Counted from the first letter of the stretch, positions 17,882 through 28,144 are shown. The stretch is 64,000 bases of DNA from Beijerinckiaceae bacterium (GCA_947452455.1 CANGBX010000006.1:124001-188000); one strand, 5' to 3'. Notes: a model not told the origin generated them from the sequence alone. A program made the numbers and translations.

Positions 17882-18030
17882 AAGGTGCGGGCCACAAAAG
17901 CCGTGGGATAACGACCCCGGAGACCTACAATGTAGGTGGGCGCCATGTGACCAAGTCCACGGACAAGGTCAGGGACAGCTCCCTGAGAGTCGATAAGGCC
18001 CCGGGAATACTTTTTCCACACGCACCCAGC
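17882..18030 (-). ncRNA. ssrS: Candidate 6S RNA (SsrS)
   Basis: The minus strand between brnA and fau has no good open frame. It contains complementary ends GGTGCG (18021-18027 side) and CGCACC (17884-17889 side) closing a long imperfect hairpin of about 150 bases with a GC-rich interior, the shape of 6S RNA. The location immediately upstream of fau, with zapA upstream, is the conserved proteobacterial position of ssrS. 6S RNA traps sigma-70 RNA polymerase in stationary phase. Ends are approximate, and a covariance-model search would settle the call. Confidence 0.65.
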
Positions 18031-18085
18031 AGCGCCGCCCTTCCTATGTAGGGCAAGGGGGCGGCTGGGGGAAGGGGAAAGCGCC

Positions 18086-18337
18086 TTACTTCTTGGCGAT
18101 CGCATCACGCAAAGTGGCATTGATGCGCGACTGCCAGCCCGGCCCGCCTTGCCGAAAATGTTCGATCACCTCGACATCAAGCCGCAAGGTCGTGGAGATT
18201 TTCGGGTTCGGAATTTTGGGTCGCCCGCGCGTGACTTCTTCAGCGCCGATGATGTTTTGCCAATAAGGCGTGCTGAGATCAGGCGCATCATCTGGGTCAA
18301 CCCATTCTTGGTCTGTAGAGCGCTTGTTCTCGTCCAT
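18086..18337 (-). CDS. brnA: BrnA-family antitoxin
   Basis: 83 residues. The C-terminal half carries a ribbon-helix-helix pattern, ISTTLRLDVEVIEHFRQGGPGWQSRINATLRDAI, with the GxGWQSRIN segment typical of BrnA. It would neutralise BrnT and repress the operon. Its start lies 41 bases inside the upstream brnT gene, so the two are translated from one mRNA. The order toxin then antitoxin is the usual one for brnTA. Confidence 0.85.
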   Translation of the reverse strand: MDENKRSTDQEWVDPDDAPDLSTPYWQNIIGAEEVTRGRPKIPNPKISTTLRLDVEVIEHFRQGGPGWQSRINATLRDAIAKK

Positions 18338-18569
18338 TGGCTTTCCTCAATGAAATGATGCGGAAAACATCACCGCGCTTAGTCCAAACCAAAACGACCA
18401 TCCGATCGTCCAGATATCCAATTCTAACGAGGCGTTCCTCGCCATAGTTGAGCCGTTCGTCACGAAAGGAGATTCCGATACCGTCAAAGACTTCCTGCGC
18501 GCGCCCCATATCGAGACCGCGCGCCTCGAGCGTCCAATTCCGCTTGGCCGGATCAAAATCAATCTGCAT
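18297..18569 (-). CDS. brnT: BrnT-family ribonuclease toxin
   Basis: 90 residues from MQIDFDPAKRNWTLEARGLDM. The segments FDPAKRxxNxxxxG, RLVRIGYLDDRMVVLVWTKR and RIISLRKANGRE are the BrnT signature. It is a RelE-like fold ribonuclease toxin. The ATG is immediately preceded by the arm of a 15-bp inverted repeat and has no Shine-Dalgarno; an in-frame TTG 11 codons upstream coincides with the putative -35 and is unlikely to be used. The pair splits the usual zapA-6S RNA-fau order. Confidence 0.87.
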   Translation of the reverse strand: MQIDFDPAKRNWTLEARGLDMGRAQEVFDGIGISFRDERLNYGEERLVRIGYLDDRMVVLVWTKRGDVFRIISLRKANGREQALYRPRMG

Positions 18570-18623
18570 TTTTTTGTTACTACATAAAATCAATTGTGTC
18601 AAAATATTTGTAGTAACAAAAAA
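18570..18623. promoter_or_regulatory. Perfect 15-bp inverted repeat, likely BrnA operator
   Basis: TTTTTTGTTACTACA (18570-18584) and its exact reverse complement (18609-18623) flank a 24-base spacer. The left arm abuts the brnT start codon. Type II antitoxins of this class bind such repeats to repress their operon; assignment to BrnA is inference from position. Confidence 0.75.
18574..18602 (-). promoter_or_regulatory. Candidate brnTA promoter inside the inverted repeat
   Basis: On the minus strand TTGACA (18602-18597) is followed after 17 bases by TAACAA (18579-18574). The predicted transcription start falls at or next to the brnT ATG, implying a leaderless message. Confidence 0.5.
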
Positions 18624-18665
18624 TATTTTCAGGCCGGGCGCCAGCCAGACCTTCGGCTGGGCGGC

Positions 18666-19046
18666 CTACTTCGCCCCATTGAGCGTATGCGCCAGCCCTT
18701 CAATGCGGCGAGCGGTCACTTCGAGCGATTGGGCGAGGCTCTCGACCCAGGCGGCGGATTGGTCGCCCGCCTTGGCGGCATCGTTGCGGGCGGTCGAGAC
18801 CTGCTTTTCCAGTGCTGCAATCTTTTTGCGGGCTTCGGCCAGCTCGTCGGCCAGAGTGATCGAGGCCATGACGGTGAGGCGTTGGTCGCCGATTTCGCCA
18901 AAAGCGCCGCGCAGCTGGTTGATGCGCTCATCGATCTGGCTGGCCAAGGCCTCCAGATGCGCTTCTTCCCCGGGCCCGCAGGCCATGCGGAAGGAGCGAC
19001 CGGCGATGGTCACATTGACGGATGTGGCGCCTTCGTTCTGGGCCAT
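18666..19046 (-). CDS. zapA: Cell division protein ZapA
   Basis: 126 residues. The N-terminal ZapA domain has [22 protein letters not shown] (residues about 10-31) and is followed by a coiled coil, [20 protein letters not shown]. ZapA bundles FtsZ protofilaments at the septum. It follows the DUF4164 gene by 3 bases, forming an operon, and diverges from tkt. In relatives 6S RNA follows directly; here brnTA is interposed. Confidence 0.9.
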   Translation of the reverse strand: MAQNEGATSVNVTIAGRSFRMACGPGEEAHLEALASQIDERINQLRGAFGEIGDQRLTVMASITLADELAEARKKIAALEKQVSTARNDAAKAGDQSAAWVESLAQSLEVTARRIEGLAHTLNGAK

Positions 19047-19049
19047 GGC

Positions 19050-19349
19050 TCAGGCCCCCTCATCTTCGGTGGGGGTGGCAAGTCCCAGCACGGAGCGGAT
19101 GGTGGCGCCTGTGGCCGCCAGCTTCTCAGCCACCAGCGCATTGGCCTCTTCCAGCTTGCGGGTGCGGGCCAGCGCGCCTTCGAGCTCAATGCCAAGGCGG
19201 GAGCGATCATCCTGCATGACGGCGAGCTCTTCTTCGAGATCGGCGCGGCGCTGGGCGCTTTCCGCACGCCTTTCGGCCGCCGCCTCGAGGTGATCGAGCG
19301 CGGCAGCAAGCCGTTTCAGGGGAATATCGAGGCGGTCAGGCAGTTTCAT
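19050..19349 (-). CDS. DUF4164 coiled-coil protein, upstream of zapA
   Basis: 99 residues from [22 protein letters not shown], predicted as one long coiled coil (about 15-85), the form of DUF4164. Its constant pairing with zapA suggests a ZapB-like division role, but that is inference. The start at 19349 is chosen by family resemblance; upstream codons extend into the tkt promoter region. Confidence 0.75.
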   Translation of the reverse strand: MKLPDRLDIPLKRLAAALDHLEAAAERRAESAQRRADLEEELAVMQDDRSRLGIELEGALARTRKLEEANALVAEKLAATGATIRSVLGLATPTEDEGA

Positions 19350-19466
19350 GCGACTCTGGGCCAGATTTCGCTCATTAGGAGCAAGAAGGCCGCGCCCGTC
19401 AACGAAGCGGGCGCGCATTCCTGTGCGCGAGTGCCCGAACAGTTTGAAAACAGGCCTTTGTGCGCG

Positions 19467-19494
19467 TTGACACGAGGGGTCCAGCTGTTATCAA
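19467..19494 (+). promoter_or_regulatory. Candidate sigma-70 promoter of tkt
   Basis: TTGACA at 19467-19472 and TATCAA at 19489-19494 with a 16-base spacer. The predicted start near 19501 gives a leader of about 68 bases before the tkt ATG. Confidence 0.5.
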
Positions 19495-19568
19495 AACCCC
19501 GCCTGCTGGCCCGTAGCGGAACCGTCCCGCCCGAGGCTCTTCGCCTCGCGATTCTGGAAAAAGAGAAC

Positions 19569-21551
19569 ATGAGCGTCACCCCCCAGTCGATGGCCAATGC
19601 GATCCGCGCCCTTGCGATGGATGCGGTCGAAAAAGCGAAATCCGGTCATCCTGGCCTGCCCATGGGCGCCGCCGATATGGCGACCGTTCTGTTCCGTGAT
19701 GTCATGAAATATGACGCAACGGACCCGACATGGCCTGATCGTGATCGCTTCGTGCTCTCTGCCGGTCACGGCTCTATGTTGCTCTATGCCGCGCTCTATC
19801 TCACCGGCGCGCCGGGCATGACGCTCGATGAGATCAAGAACTTCCGCCAGCTCGGATCGAAAACACCGGGTCATCCGGAAAATTTCGTCACCAAAGGTGT
19901 CGAGACAACCACGGGTCCTTTGGGTCAGGGCATTTCAACGGCTGTCGGCATGGCGCTGGCCGAGCGCATGCTGAACGCCGAATTCGGCGATGTCGTCGAT
20001 CATTACACTTATGTGCTCGCCTCTGACGGCGATTTGATGGAAGGCGTGTCGCAAGAAGCGATTGCCATTGCCGGCCATCTCAAACTCAATCGCATGATTG
20101 TTTTGTGGGATGACAATGACATCTCCATCGACGGTCCTTTGTCGGTCGCTGACTCTGTCGATCAGATCATGCGTTTCAAAGCCTGCGGCTGGAATGCGAT
20201 GCGCATTGATGGCCACGATCAGAAAGCCATTTTGCGCGCCGTGCGCAAAGCGCAGAAATCTGACAAGCCAACGCTGATCGCCTGCAAGACGCAGATCGGT
20301 TATGGCGCGCCCAAGCGCGCTGGCACTTCGAAAGCCCATGGCGAGCCGCTGGGTGCGGAAGAAATTGCTGGTGCACGTGCCGCTCTCGGCTGGCCGCATG
20401 AACCCTTTATTGTGCCCGATGATATTCTGGCCGCATGGCGCAAGGCTGGCCGCAAAGGCAAGCGTTTGCACAAGGCGTGGAAGACAGACAAGCTCGCAGC
20501 ACTCGCTGCTGGCAAGCGCGCGGAATTTGAACGCCGCGTGAAGGGCACTCTGCCTGCCGCGCTTTCTGACGCGGTGAAGACTGCCAAGCAGCGTTTGGCC
20601 GATGACCGCACGGAAATGGCAACACGCAAAGCCTCGGAAGCGGCCATTGCGGTTCTCGCGCCTGTCGTGCCGGAACTCGTCACCGGTTCTGCCGATCTCA
20701 CCGGCTCCAACAATACCAAGGTTGCGGCAACACCTGCGATCTCGCCTGGCAATTATGCGGGTCGCTTTGTCCATTGGGGCATTCGCGAACATGGCATGGC
20801 CGCTGCCATCAATGGCATGGCGCTGCATGGTGGTTATATTCCCTCAGGCGCGACCTTCTTGGTCTTTGCTGATTACATGCGCCCCGCTTTGCGCCTCGCA
20901 GCGCTGATGAAGACGCGCCACATCGAAGTGCTGACGCATGACTCGATTGGTCTGGGCGAAGATGGTCCGACCCATCAGCCGGTCGAAACCATTGCCTCGC
21001 TGCGCGCGATTCCCAATCTGAATGTGTTCCGCCCCGCGGACCAAACGGAAACGATTGAATGCTGGCAGGCGGCACTGGAAGCTGGCCACACGCCATCTGT
21101 TCTCGCGCTCACACGCCAGAACTTGTCGGCGGTGCGCACGACCTATGTTGCAGAAAACCTGTCCGCCAAGGGCGCGTATGAACTCGCACCCGCCAAGGGC
21201 GACGCCAAAGTCACGATCTTTGCTTCCGGCTCGGAAGTCGAGATCGCGCTGAAGGGCCGGGACCTCTTGGCAGAAAAAGGCATTGATGCGCGCGTGGTCT
21301 CCGTGCCTTGCATGGATATTTTTCTGGCTCAGGACGAGGCTTACAAGGCCAAGATCATCGGCAAGGCGCCCGTGCGTATTGCAGTTGAGGCGGCTGTGCG
21401 CATGGGCTGGGATGCACTCATTGGCGACAAGGGTGTGTTCATCGGCATGAAGGGCTTTGGCGAAAGCGCGCCGGCCAAGAAACTCTACGAACATTTCGGC
21501 ATTACGCCGCAAGCGGTGGCAGAGGCTGCGGTGCAGCACTTGCCGCGCTGA
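19569..21551 (+). CDS. tkt: Transketolase
   Basis: 660 residues, standard length. [13 protein letters not shown] near residue 24, the thiamine-diphosphate motif [15 protein letters not shown] near 151 ending in DDND, and the pyrimidine-domain segments [14 protein letters not shown] near 403 and [15 protein letters not shown] near 455 are all present. It exchanges two-carbon units in the pentose phosphate pathway (or Calvin cycle). First gene of the tkt-gap-pgk-fba cluster. The frame is open far upstream, antisense to zapA, but ATG 19569 gives the family N-terminus. Confidence 0.95.
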   Translation: MSVTPQSMANAIRALAMDAVEKAKSGHPGLPMGAADMATVLFRDVMKYDATDPTWPDRDRFVLSAGHGSMLLYAALYLTGAPGMTLDEIKNFRQLGSKTPGHPENFVTKGVETTTGPLGQGISTAVGMALAERMLNAEFGDVVDHYTYVLASDGDLMEGVSQEAIAIAGHLKLNRMIVLWDDNDISIDGPLSVADSVDQIMRFKACGWNAMRIDGHDQKAILRAVRKAQKSDKPTLIACKTQIGYGAPKRAGTSKAHGEPLGAEEIAGARAALGWPHEPFIVPDDILAAWRKAGRKGKRLHKAWKTDKLAALAAGKRAEFERRVKGTLPAALSDAVKTAKQRLADDRTEMATRKASEAAIAVLAPVVPELVTGSADLTGSNNTKVAATPAISPGNYAGRFVHWGIREHGMAAAINGMALHGGYIPSGATFLVFADYMRPALRLAALMKTRHIEVLTHDSIGLGEDGPTHQPVETIASLRAIPNLNVFRPADQTETIECWQAALEAGHTPSVLALTRQNLSAVRTTYVAENLSAKGAYELAPAKGDAKVTIFASGSEVEIALKGRDLLAEKGIDARVVSVPCMDIFLAQDEAYKAKIIGKAPVRIAVEAAVRMGWDALIGDKGVFIGMKGFGESAPAKKLYEHFGITPQAVAEAAVQHLPR

Positions 21552-21590
21552 TTGGTCAGCATCAGAATTTACGCATTGAAGGAGAGTAAG

Positions 21591-22595
21591 ATGGTGAAGG
21601 TCGCAATCAACGGTTTCGGACGTATCGGCCGCAATGTTTTGCGCGCCATCGTGGAATCGGGCCGCAAGGATATTCAGGTTGTTGCCATCAACGATCTGGG
21701 TCCGGTCGAAACCAATGCGCATCTGATGCGCTTTGACTCGGTGCATGGCCGCTTCCCCGGCAAGGTGACAGTGTCTGGCGACACGATTGATGTGGGCTTT
21801 GGCCCGATCAAGGTCACCGCGATCCGCAATCCGGCCGAATTGCCGCACAAAGAACTTGGCGTCGACATTGCGCTCGAATGCACGGGCATTTTCGTGACAC
21901 GTGACAAGGCAGCTGCGCATCTCGAAGCTGGCGCCAAGCGCGTCATCGTCTCAGCCCCTTGCGACAATGCTGATCTCACGGTCGTCTTTGGCGTCAATCA
22001 CGACAAGCTGACGAAGGATCACATCGTCATCTCGAACGCCTCTTGCACGACGAACTGCTTGGCGCCCGTCGCCAAGGTTCTGAACGATGCCATCGGCATC
22101 GAAAAGGGCTTCATGACGACGATCCATTCCTACACCGGCGATCAGCCGACGCTGGACACGATGCACAAGGATCTCTACCGCGCCCGCGCTGCCGCTCTGT
22201 CGATGATCCCGACATCAACCGGCGCAGCCAAGGCTGTAGGTCTCGTTCTGCCTGAACTCAATGGCAAGCTCGATGGCTCGGCCATCCGCGTGCCGACCCC
22301 GAACGTCTCGGTCGTTGATCTGAAGTTTGTCGCCAAGCGCGCCACCACGGTTGCTGAAGTCAATGCGGCGATCAAAGCGGCTGCCGATGGTTCGCTCAAG
22401 GGCATCCTCGGCTATACGGATGTCTCGAACGTCTCGATCGACTTCAATCACGACTCGCATTCATCCGTGTTTCACATGGATCAGACCAAGGTCATGGAAG
22501 GCACATTCGTGCGTATCCTCTCTTGGTACGACAATGAATGGGGCTTCTCGAACCGCATGAGCGACACGGCTGTGGCCATGGGCAAGCTCATCTAA
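21591..22595 (+). CDS. gap: Glyceraldehyde-3-phosphate dehydrogenase, type I
   Basis: 334 residues from [16 protein letters not shown], with the NAD fold INGFGRIGR, the catalytic cysteine in [12 protein letters not shown] near residue 152 and the substrate-binding SYTGDQ near 182. The ATG has GGAGAG 7 bases upstream. It interconverts glyceraldehyde-3-phosphate and 1,3-bisphosphoglycerate. Thirty-nine bases after tkt and followed by a strong terminator, so pgk may need its own promoter or read-through. Confidence 0.96.
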   Translation: MVKVAINGFGRIGRNVLRAIVESGRKDIQVVAINDLGPVETNAHLMRFDSVHGRFPGKVTVSGDTIDVGFGPIKVTAIRNPAELPHKELGVDIALECTGIFVTRDKAAAHLEAGAKRVIVSAPCDNADLTVVFGVNHDKLTKDHIVISNASCTTNCLAPVAKVLNDAIGIEKGFMTTIHSYTGDQPTLDTMHKDLYRARAAALSMIPTSTGAAKAVGLVLPELNGKLDGSAIRVPTPNVSVVDLKFVAKRATTVAEVNAAIKAAADGSLKGILGYTDVSNVSIDFNHDSHSSVFHMDQTKVMEGTFVRILSWYDNEWGFSNRMSDTAVAMGKLI

Positions 22596-22603
22596 AATAA
22601 ATC

Positions 22604-22633
22604 GGGCGCGCCTTTGTGAGGCGCGCCCTTTTT
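22604..22633 (+). terminator. Strong intrinsic terminator between gap and pgk
   Basis: GGGCGCGCCT and AGGCGCGCCC form a perfect 10-bp stem around TTGTG, followed by TTTTT. It separates tkt-gap from pgk-fba or makes expression of the latter partial. Confidence 0.85.
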
Positions 22634-22662
22634 CATGTGGCACAAGATAAAGAGTTTCAGGC

Positions 22663-23859
22663 ATGAGCGCCTTCCGCACACTCGATCAGGCTGACGTCAA
22701 GGGAAAGCGCGTTCTTCTGCGCGTCGATCTCAATCTGCCGATGGAGAATGGCAAGATATCGGATGCAACACGCATCGAGCGTATTGTGCCCACCATCAAG
22801 GAACTCACTTCCAAAGGCGCGCGCGTTATTCTGCTGGCGCATTTCGGTCGCCCGAAGAATGGGCCGGATGCCGAAAACTCGCTGCAGCCGATTGCGGCCG
22901 CATTGCCTGAACATCTGGGCGCGCCTGTTGCTTTTGCATCTGACTGCATCGGGCCTGTGGCTGAAGCCGCTGTTGCCAAGCTGCATGACGGCGAGATCCT
23001 GCTGCTCGAAAACACCCGCTTCCACAAAGCGGAAGAAAAGAATGATGCGGCCTTTGTGGTGGCGCTCGCCAAGCTTGGTGATCTCTATGTGAATGATGCC
23101 TTCTCGGCCGCGCACCGCGCGCATGCCTCGACCGAAGGTCTTGCCCATGTCCTGCCAGCTTTCGCGGGCCGCGGCATGCAGGCTGAACTTGAAGCTTTGA
23201 CCAAGGCGCTGGAAACACCCAACCGTCCTGTGGCGGCGATTGTCGGTGGTGCAAAGGTTTCGACCAAGCTCGAATTGCTCGGCAATCTGTCGAAGAAAGT
23301 CGATTTCATCATCATCGGCGGCGGCATGGCCAATACATTCTTGGCAGCCCAAGGCGCCAAGGTTGGCAAGTCGCTCTGCGAGCATGATCTTGTGGGCACT
23401 GCGCTTGAAATGATCGCGCAGGCCAAAGCCGCCAAATGCGAAATCGTGCTGCCTTCTGATGTTGTGGTGGCGAAAGAATTCAAGGCGCACGCCGCCTCGC
23501 GCGTGACCGATGCGCAGCATGTGGCTGATGATGAAATGATCTTGGACGCTGGTCCGGCTTCGGTGGCAGCGGTTGAGAAAATTCTCGGCACCTGCAAGAC
23601 GCTGGTGTGGAACGGCCCGTTCGGCGCCTTTGAATTGCAGCCCTTCGATGCAGCGACCAATGCAGTTGCCAAGGCGGCGGCGCAGCTCACCAAAAAGGGC
23701 GCGCTCGTCACAGTGGCTGGCGGTGGCGATACGGTGTCGGCGCTCAATCAATCAGGTGCGGCTGAGAACTTCACCTATATTTCGACAGCAGGCGGCGCAT
23801 TCCTCGAATGGCTCGAAGGCAAAGTGCTGCCGGGCGTCGAGGCTCTGCGCATCAAATAA
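22663..23859 (+). CDS. pgk: Phosphoglycerate kinase
   Basis: 398 residues. [13 protein letters not shown] near residue 21 (substrate-binding loop), [11 protein letters not shown] near 56, [12 protein letters not shown] near 201, NGPFGAFE near 326 and GGGDTVSAL near 355 define the family. It makes ATP from 1,3-bisphosphoglycerate, or the reverse in gluconeogenesis. Starts 68 bases after gap, just past a terminator, and is 28 bases from fba. Confidence 0.96.
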   Translation: MSAFRTLDQADVKGKRVLLRVDLNLPMENGKISDATRIERIVPTIKELTSKGARVILLAHFGRPKNGPDAENSLQPIAAALPEHLGAPVAFASDCIGPVAEAAVAKLHDGEILLLENTRFHKAEEKNDAAFVVALAKLGDLYVNDAFSAAHRAHASTEGLAHVLPAFAGRGMQAELEALTKALETPNRPVAAIVGGAKVSTKLELLGNLSKKVDFIIIGGGMANTFLAAQGAKVGKSLCEHDLVGTALEMIAQAKAAKCEIVLPSDVVVAKEFKAHAASRVTDAQHVADDEMILDAGPASVAAVEKILGTCKTLVWNGPFGAFELQPFDAATNAVAKAAAQLTKKGALVTVAGGGDTVSALNQSGAAENFTYISTAGGAFLEWLEGKVLPGVEALRIK

Positions 23860-23887
23860 TTTCAGATTTTCTCGGAGGAGTTTGACG

Positions 23888-24904
23888 ATGAACAAGGACC
23901 AACTCGCCAAAGTGGCAGCGGCCATGTGTGCGCCCGGTAAGGGCATTCTCGCAGCTGACGAGAGCTCGGGCACGATCAAGAAGCGCTTTGATGCGATCGG
24001 TGTGGAATCCACCGCCGACAGCCGCCGCGATTATCGCGAGATGATGTTCCGCACTGAGGCAGCGATGACGCAGAACATTTCCGGCGTCATTCTCTATGAT
24101 GAAACCATCCGCCAGAACGCCAAAGACGGCACGCCGCTGGTGAAAATCATCGAACAGATGGGTTCGCTTCCCGGCATCAAGGTCGATGCGGGCGTGAAGT
24201 TCCTGCCGAATTTCCCGAATGAAACAATCACCGAAGGCCTCGATGGCCTCAGCGAGCGTATGGCTGAATATTACAAAATCGGCGCGCGTTTCGCGAAATG
24301 GCGTGCGGTGATTGATATTGCCGATGGCATTCCCTCGCGCGGCGCAATCCTCGCCAATGCGCAGGCGCTCGCCCGTTATGCCGCGATCTGTCAGGCCAAT
24401 GACATTGTGCCGATCGTCGAGCCGGAAGTGCTGATGGATGGCGGCCATGATCAGGCGCGCTGCTATGAAGTCACCGAATTCGTTTTGAAGACGCTCTACA
24501 ACGAGCTCTATGAAGCGAAGGTCTTCCTCGAAGGCACTGTGTTGAAGCCCAACATGATCGTGCCGGGCAAGAAGAGCGCCAAGCAAGTTTCAGCTGAGCA
24601 AGTCGCGGCCGAAACCGTGCGTGTGTTCAAGCAGACCGTGCCTGTTGCCGTGCCGGGCATTGCCTTCTTGTCGGGTGGTCAGGCTGATGTGGAAGCCACC
24701 GCCAATCTCGACGCGATCAACAAGCTGGGTCCGTTGCCGTGGCTCGTGACCTTCTCCTATGGTCGCGCTTTGCAGGCCGCGCCGCAGAAGGCTTGGGCTG
24801 GCAAGGCAGACAATGTGCCTGCAGCACAAAAGGCTTTCGCCCACCGCGCCAAGATGAATGGTCTGGCCTCCAAGGGACAGTGGAACAAGGGACTCGAAGG
24901 CTAA
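23888..24904 (+). CDS. fba: Fructose-bisphosphate aldolase, class I
   Basis: 338 residues. It starts MNKDQLAKVAAAMCAPGKGILAADESSGTIKKRF and carries the class I Schiff-base motif VFLEGTVLKPNM near residue 211, with the later SGGQ phosphate-binding block. GGAGGAG lies 8 bases before the ATG. Class I (metal-free) aldolase in this cluster is usual for Rhizobiales, unlike the class II enzyme of enterobacteria. The cluster supports glycolysis/gluconeogenesis; no Rubisco gene is present. Confidence 0.95.
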   Translation: MNKDQLAKVAAAMCAPGKGILAADESSGTIKKRFDAIGVESTADSRRDYREMMFRTEAAMTQNISGVILYDETIRQNAKDGTPLVKIIEQMGSLPGIKVDAGVKFLPNFPNETITEGLDGLSERMAEYYKIGARFAKWRAVIDIADGIPSRGAILANAQALARYAAICQANDIVPIVEPEVLMDGGHDQARCYEVTEFVLKTLYNELYEAKVFLEGTVLKPNMIVPGKKSAKQVSAEQVAAETVRVFKQTVPVAVPGIAFLSGGQADVEATANLDAINKLGPLPWLVTFSYGRALQAAPQKAWAGKADNVPAAQKAFAHRAKMNGLASKGQWNKGLEG

Positions 24905-24927
24905 GCGCTTTCCACTCTTCAAAAGAA

Positions 24928-24957
24928 AAGCCCGGTGGAAACACCGGGCTTTTTTTA
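24928..24957 (+). terminator. Intrinsic terminator after fba
   Basis: AAGCCCGGTG and CACCGGGCTT pair perfectly around GAAA, followed by a run of seven T. Confidence 0.88.
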
Positions 24958-24976
24958 TGACGCGCCATCTCTCCCC

Positions 24977-25061
24977 CGTCATTGCGAGGAGCGTAGCGAC
25001 GAAGCAATCCAGAAGCCGCACGCACGGCCTCTGGATTGCTTCGCTTACGCTCGCAATGACG
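24977..25061. repeat. Dispersed palindromic repeat, copy 4
   Basis: Outer arms CGTCATTGCGAG and CTCGCAATGACG and inner arms AATCCAGA and TCTGGATT. It lies between the convergent fba and ftsH genes, sandwiched between their two terminators. Confidence 0.9.
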
Positions 25062-25077
25062 ACGTGGGAGAGGGTCA

Positions 25078-25107
25078 TAAAAAAACCCGGCGTCTCCGCC
25101 GGGTTTT
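25078..25107 (-). terminator. Intrinsic terminator after ftsH
   Basis: ACCCGGCG and CGCCGGGT form the stem; read on the minus strand it is followed by a run of seven T, right after the ftsH stop. Confidence 0.85.
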
Positions 25108-25114
25108 GTTGTCC

Positions 25115-27031
25115 TTACGCTGAAGGCTGCGGCTCGAGCCCGCCTTCGGCTTGCGGCGGACGCTTGGTCGTCGGTACCGGCGAGGAGCGGGGTGGCGATG
25201 ACGATTCATCGTCGCTTTCACGCACCGGCTTTTTGCCGTCGAGCAGCCCCATGATTTCATCGCCTGTCAGCGTTTCGTATTCGAGCAGGCCTTGGGCCAA
25301 AGCCTCAAGTCCGTCGCGCCTTTCGGTGATGATGCGGCGGGCTTCCGAATGGCCCATTTCAACCAAGCGGCGCACTTCGCTGTCGATCGTCTGTGCGGTC
25401 GATTCCGAAATGTTCTGCTGCTTGCCCATCGAATAGCCCAGGAATACTTCTTCCTGGTTCTCGCCATACATCACAGTGCCCAGCGCATCCGAGAAGCCCC
25501 AGCGCGTGACCATGGCACGTGCGAGTTTCGTGGCCTGTTCGATGTCGCTCTGCGCACCAGAAGTAATCTTGTCTTTGCCGAAGACAATCTCTTCAGCCAC
25601 ACGACCACCCATCAAAACCGCAAGGCGTGATGTCATCTGCTCATAGCTCATCGACAGCTTGTCGCGTTCCGGTAGCTGCATGACCATGCCCAGCGCACGG
25701 CCACGCGGAATGATCGTTGCCTTATGGACAGGATCGGTTGCCGGCACGCTGAGTGCGACCAATGCGTGGCCACCTTCGTGATAAGCAGTCAGCATTCTTT
25801 CTTGTTCGGTCATGACGAGCGTGCGGCGTTCCGCACCCATCATGATCTTGTCTTTTGCGTCTTCGAATTCGGCCATGGTGACAATGCGCTTGCCGCGACG
25901 TGCCGCCATCAGCGCTGCTTCATTGACGAGATTCATCAGGTCAGCACCCGAGAAACCCGGTGTACCGCGTGCAACGGTCTTGAGTTCCACGTCTGGTGCC
26001 AGCGGCACTTTGCGCACATGCACTTTCAAAATGCGCTCGCGGCCCGTGACATCCGGATTGGGCACAACGATCTGGCGATCAAAGCGGCCCGGACGCAGAA
26101 GCGCAGGGTCAAGCACGTCAGGGCGGTTTGTCGCGGCAATGAGGATAATGCCTTCATTGGCTTCAAAGCCGTCCATTTCGACGAGCAATTGGTTGAGCGT
26201 CTGTTCACGCTCATCATTGCCGCCGCCAAGGCCTGCACCACGATGGCGACCCACCGCATCGATTTCGTCGATGAAGATGATGCAAGGCGCATTCTTCTTG
26301 GCCTGTTCGAACATGTCACGCACGCGGCTTGCGCCCACGCCCACAAACATTTCGACGAAGTCAGAACCAGAAATGGTGAAGAAGGGCACATTGGCTTCGC
26401 CCGCAATAGCGCGTGCGAGAAGCGTCTTACCCGTGCCCGGAGGACCAACGAGCAGAACACCGCGCGGAATACGCCCGCCCAAGCGCTGGAACTTTTGCGG
26501 GTCTTTCAGGAATTCGACGATTTCCTGCAAATCTTCTTTGGCTTCATCGACACCTGCGACATCTTCAAATGTCACACGCCCATGCGCCTCGGTCAGCATT
26601 TTGGCTTTTGACTTGCCAAAGCCCATGGCTTTGCCAGCGCCGCCCTGCATTTGCCGCGAGAGAAAAATCCACACGCCCAAGAAGGCAATCAGCGGCAAGC
26701 CGTTGACGAGCAAAGTCACCAGCCAATTATTGCCATCAGACGGCGGCTTGGCCGTGATCGACACATTCTTCTGATAAAGCTTTGACACCAGCGTCGGATC
26801 GCTCGGCGCATAGGTCGAGAAAGCGCGATTGTCATTGAAGTGACCGTAGATCTCATTGCCCGAGATCGTCACTTCACGCACGCGGCCCTGATCCACTTCG
26901 CTGAGCAATTGGCTGAACGGGATTTCCTGCGTCTGCTGCCTCTGTCCCGGATTTTGGAACAACATCACAAGTGCGACGACAAGGAGGAAGATGATCACCC
27001 AAAGGGCGAAATTCCTGAAATTCGGATTCAT
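25115..27031 (-). CDS. ftsH: ATP-dependent zinc metalloprotease FtsH
   Basis: 638 residues. Two membrane helices (about 6-24 and 102-122) flank a periplasmic domain. The AAA domain has Walker A GPPGTGKT near 196, Walker B FIDEID near 254, the pore [10 protein letters not shown] and the second region of homology RPGRFDRQ. The protease motif HEGGH is near 418. C-terminal tail is proline- and serine-rich ([10 protein letters not shown]). It degrades membrane and regulatory proteins at the inner membrane. Start at 27031 because the upstream in-frame extension is Arg-rich and lacks the family N-terminus. Follows tilS, the conserved order. Confidence 0.96.
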   Translation of the reverse strand: MNPNFRNFALWVIIFLLVVALVMLFQNPGQRQQTQEIPFSQLLSEVDQGRVREVTISGNEIYGHFNDNRAFSTYAPSDPTLVSKLYQKNVSITAKPPSDGNNWLVTLLVNGLPLIAFLGVWIFLSRQMQGGAGKAMGFGKSKAKMLTEAHGRVTFEDVAGVDEAKEDLQEIVEFLKDPQKFQRLGGRIPRGVLLVGPPGTGKTLLARAIAGEANVPFFTISGSDFVEMFVGVGASRVRDMFEQAKKNAPCIIFIDEIDAVGRHRGAGLGGGNDEREQTLNQLLVEMDGFEANEGIILIAATNRPDVLDPALLRPGRFDRQIVVPNPDVTGRERILKVHVRKVPLAPDVELKTVARGTPGFSGADLMNLVNEAALMAARRGKRIVTMAEFEDAKDKIMMGAERRTLVMTEQERMLTAYHEGGHALVALSVPATDPVHKATIIPRGRALGMVMQLPERDKLSMSYEQMTSRLAVLMGGRVAEEIVFGKDKITSGAQSDIEQATKLARAMVTRWGFSDALGTVMYGENQEEVFLGYSMGKQQNISESTAQTIDSEVRRLVEMGHSEARRIITERRDGLEALAQGLLEYETLTGDEIMGLLDGKKPVRESDDESSSPPRSSPVPTTKRPPQAEGGLEPQPSA

Positions 27032-27160
27032 TTCAGTCCTGTATCCGGCGAAGACCGCCGTCCTGGTGCCACCCCGAAGGGATCTTTTCGATCTTCTCAA
27101 TGTAGGCTTGCAGGGCACCCTTGCCAAGGGAAGGCCTGAGCTGAATCGTCAGGGCGGCCC

Positions 27161-28144
27161 TTAGAGCCCCGCTTTGCGAGGGGCTTCGCGCGAGATCACA
27201 AGAACGCTATCGCTTTTCAGATCGATCAGCGTGCCGCCTAAAGTCGAGCGCCAAGGGGTGTCTGCAGCCCAAGCCGCACTCAGATCAGCGACCAAAGCCT
27301 CGGCCTGTTCGAGCCGCGGTATCTGGCCGATACGGGCAATTTCCGCCATCAAAAGCCGCAAAACGTGCTCCGTTGGGGCGTTTTTCAGCCTTTTGGCATC
27401 GAGCTCGCTCACTTCGTCCGTGTGCCGCAGAAGCGCTTCTGCCGTAAGGCGCTCTGTGCCTTCCACAAGGGCAGCTTCAGCGCGCGCCGCACGCGCGGCG
27501 AGCCGCGTGAAGGTTTCGGGGCCAAGGCCCGCCTCTTCGAGCTGGCCTGTGAGGCGGCGCATTTGCGTGCGGGCAAAACGGGGATCCTCATTTGACGGAT
27601 CTTGAATGTAGTTTAACCCGCGCTCTTCGCAGACCGCGATCAATTCCGATTTGCGCCATCCCAAAAAGGGCCGCGCATGCGTGATGCCATCACGCGAGAG
27701 CTGCGCGCGCATGCCGGCCAGCCCGCCGATGGAAGAGCCGCGCATCAAGCGAAAGAGGATGGTCTCCATCTGGTCATCGGCATGGTGTGCGGTGACGAGA
27801 TGGTCTGCGCCGATCTCTTTGGCATGTGCAATGAGAGCCGCATAACGCGCCGCGCGCGCTTCTTCCTGAATCCGCGTGGCAGGCTTGTCGCCTTCCCAAG
27901 TTAAAATGGCATGCGGAATGTTGAGCTGCGCACAGAGGCTCGCGCAATTTTGCGCTTCAGTGCGCGACTCTGCGCGAAAGCCATGATCGAATGTGGCGGC
28001 ATAAAGCGGTGGGTGATGGGGCCATGCGCTCAGAAGTGCCAGTGCGGCAACGGAATCGGGTCCGCCCGAGAGGCCCAAAAGAATCCCACGCGCTTTTGCA
28101 AGCGGCGCAAAGAGCGTTTGGAGGTCTTGCTCGCTCACGCGCAT
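27161..28144 (-). CDS. tilS: tRNA(Ile)-lysidine synthase TilS
   Basis: 327 residues. The PP-loop SGGPDSVAALALL is near residue 26, and TAHHADDQMETILFRLMRGSS near 117 is the TilS signature. It places lysidine on the wobble C of tRNA-Ile(CAU), changing its identity. Compared with E. coli TilS it lacks part of the C-terminal region, as usual for alphaproteobacteria. Its first 10 bases overlap the end of cpoB. Confidence 0.93.
   Translation of the reverse strand: MRVSEQDLQTLFAPLAKARGILLGLSGGPDSVAALALLSAWPHHPPLYAATFDHGFRAESRTEAQNCASLCAQLNIPHAILTWEGDKPATRIQEEARAARYAALIAHAKEIGADHLVTAHHADDQMETILFRLMRGSSIGGLAGMRAQLSRDGITHARPFLGWRKSELIAVCEERGLNYIQDPSNEDPRFARTQMRRLTGQLEEAGLGPETFTRLAARAARAEAALVEGTERLTAEALLRHTDEVSELDAKRLKNAPTEHVLRLLMAEIARIGQIPRLEQAEALVADLSAAWAADTPWRSTLGGTLIDLKSDSVLVISREAPRKAGL

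Noticed and set aside
18570-18602. TTG at 18602 as the brnT start
   Set aside because: It coincides with the putative -35 element and adds residues not seen at the BrnT N-terminus.
18594-19568. In-frame 325-codon upstream extension of transketolase
   Set aside because: It is antisense to zapA and the DUF4164 gene, crosses the tkt promoter and is absent from the transketolase family.
22657-23751. A 364-codon open frame on the minus strand
   Set aside because: Antisense to pgk, which is certain from its motifs.
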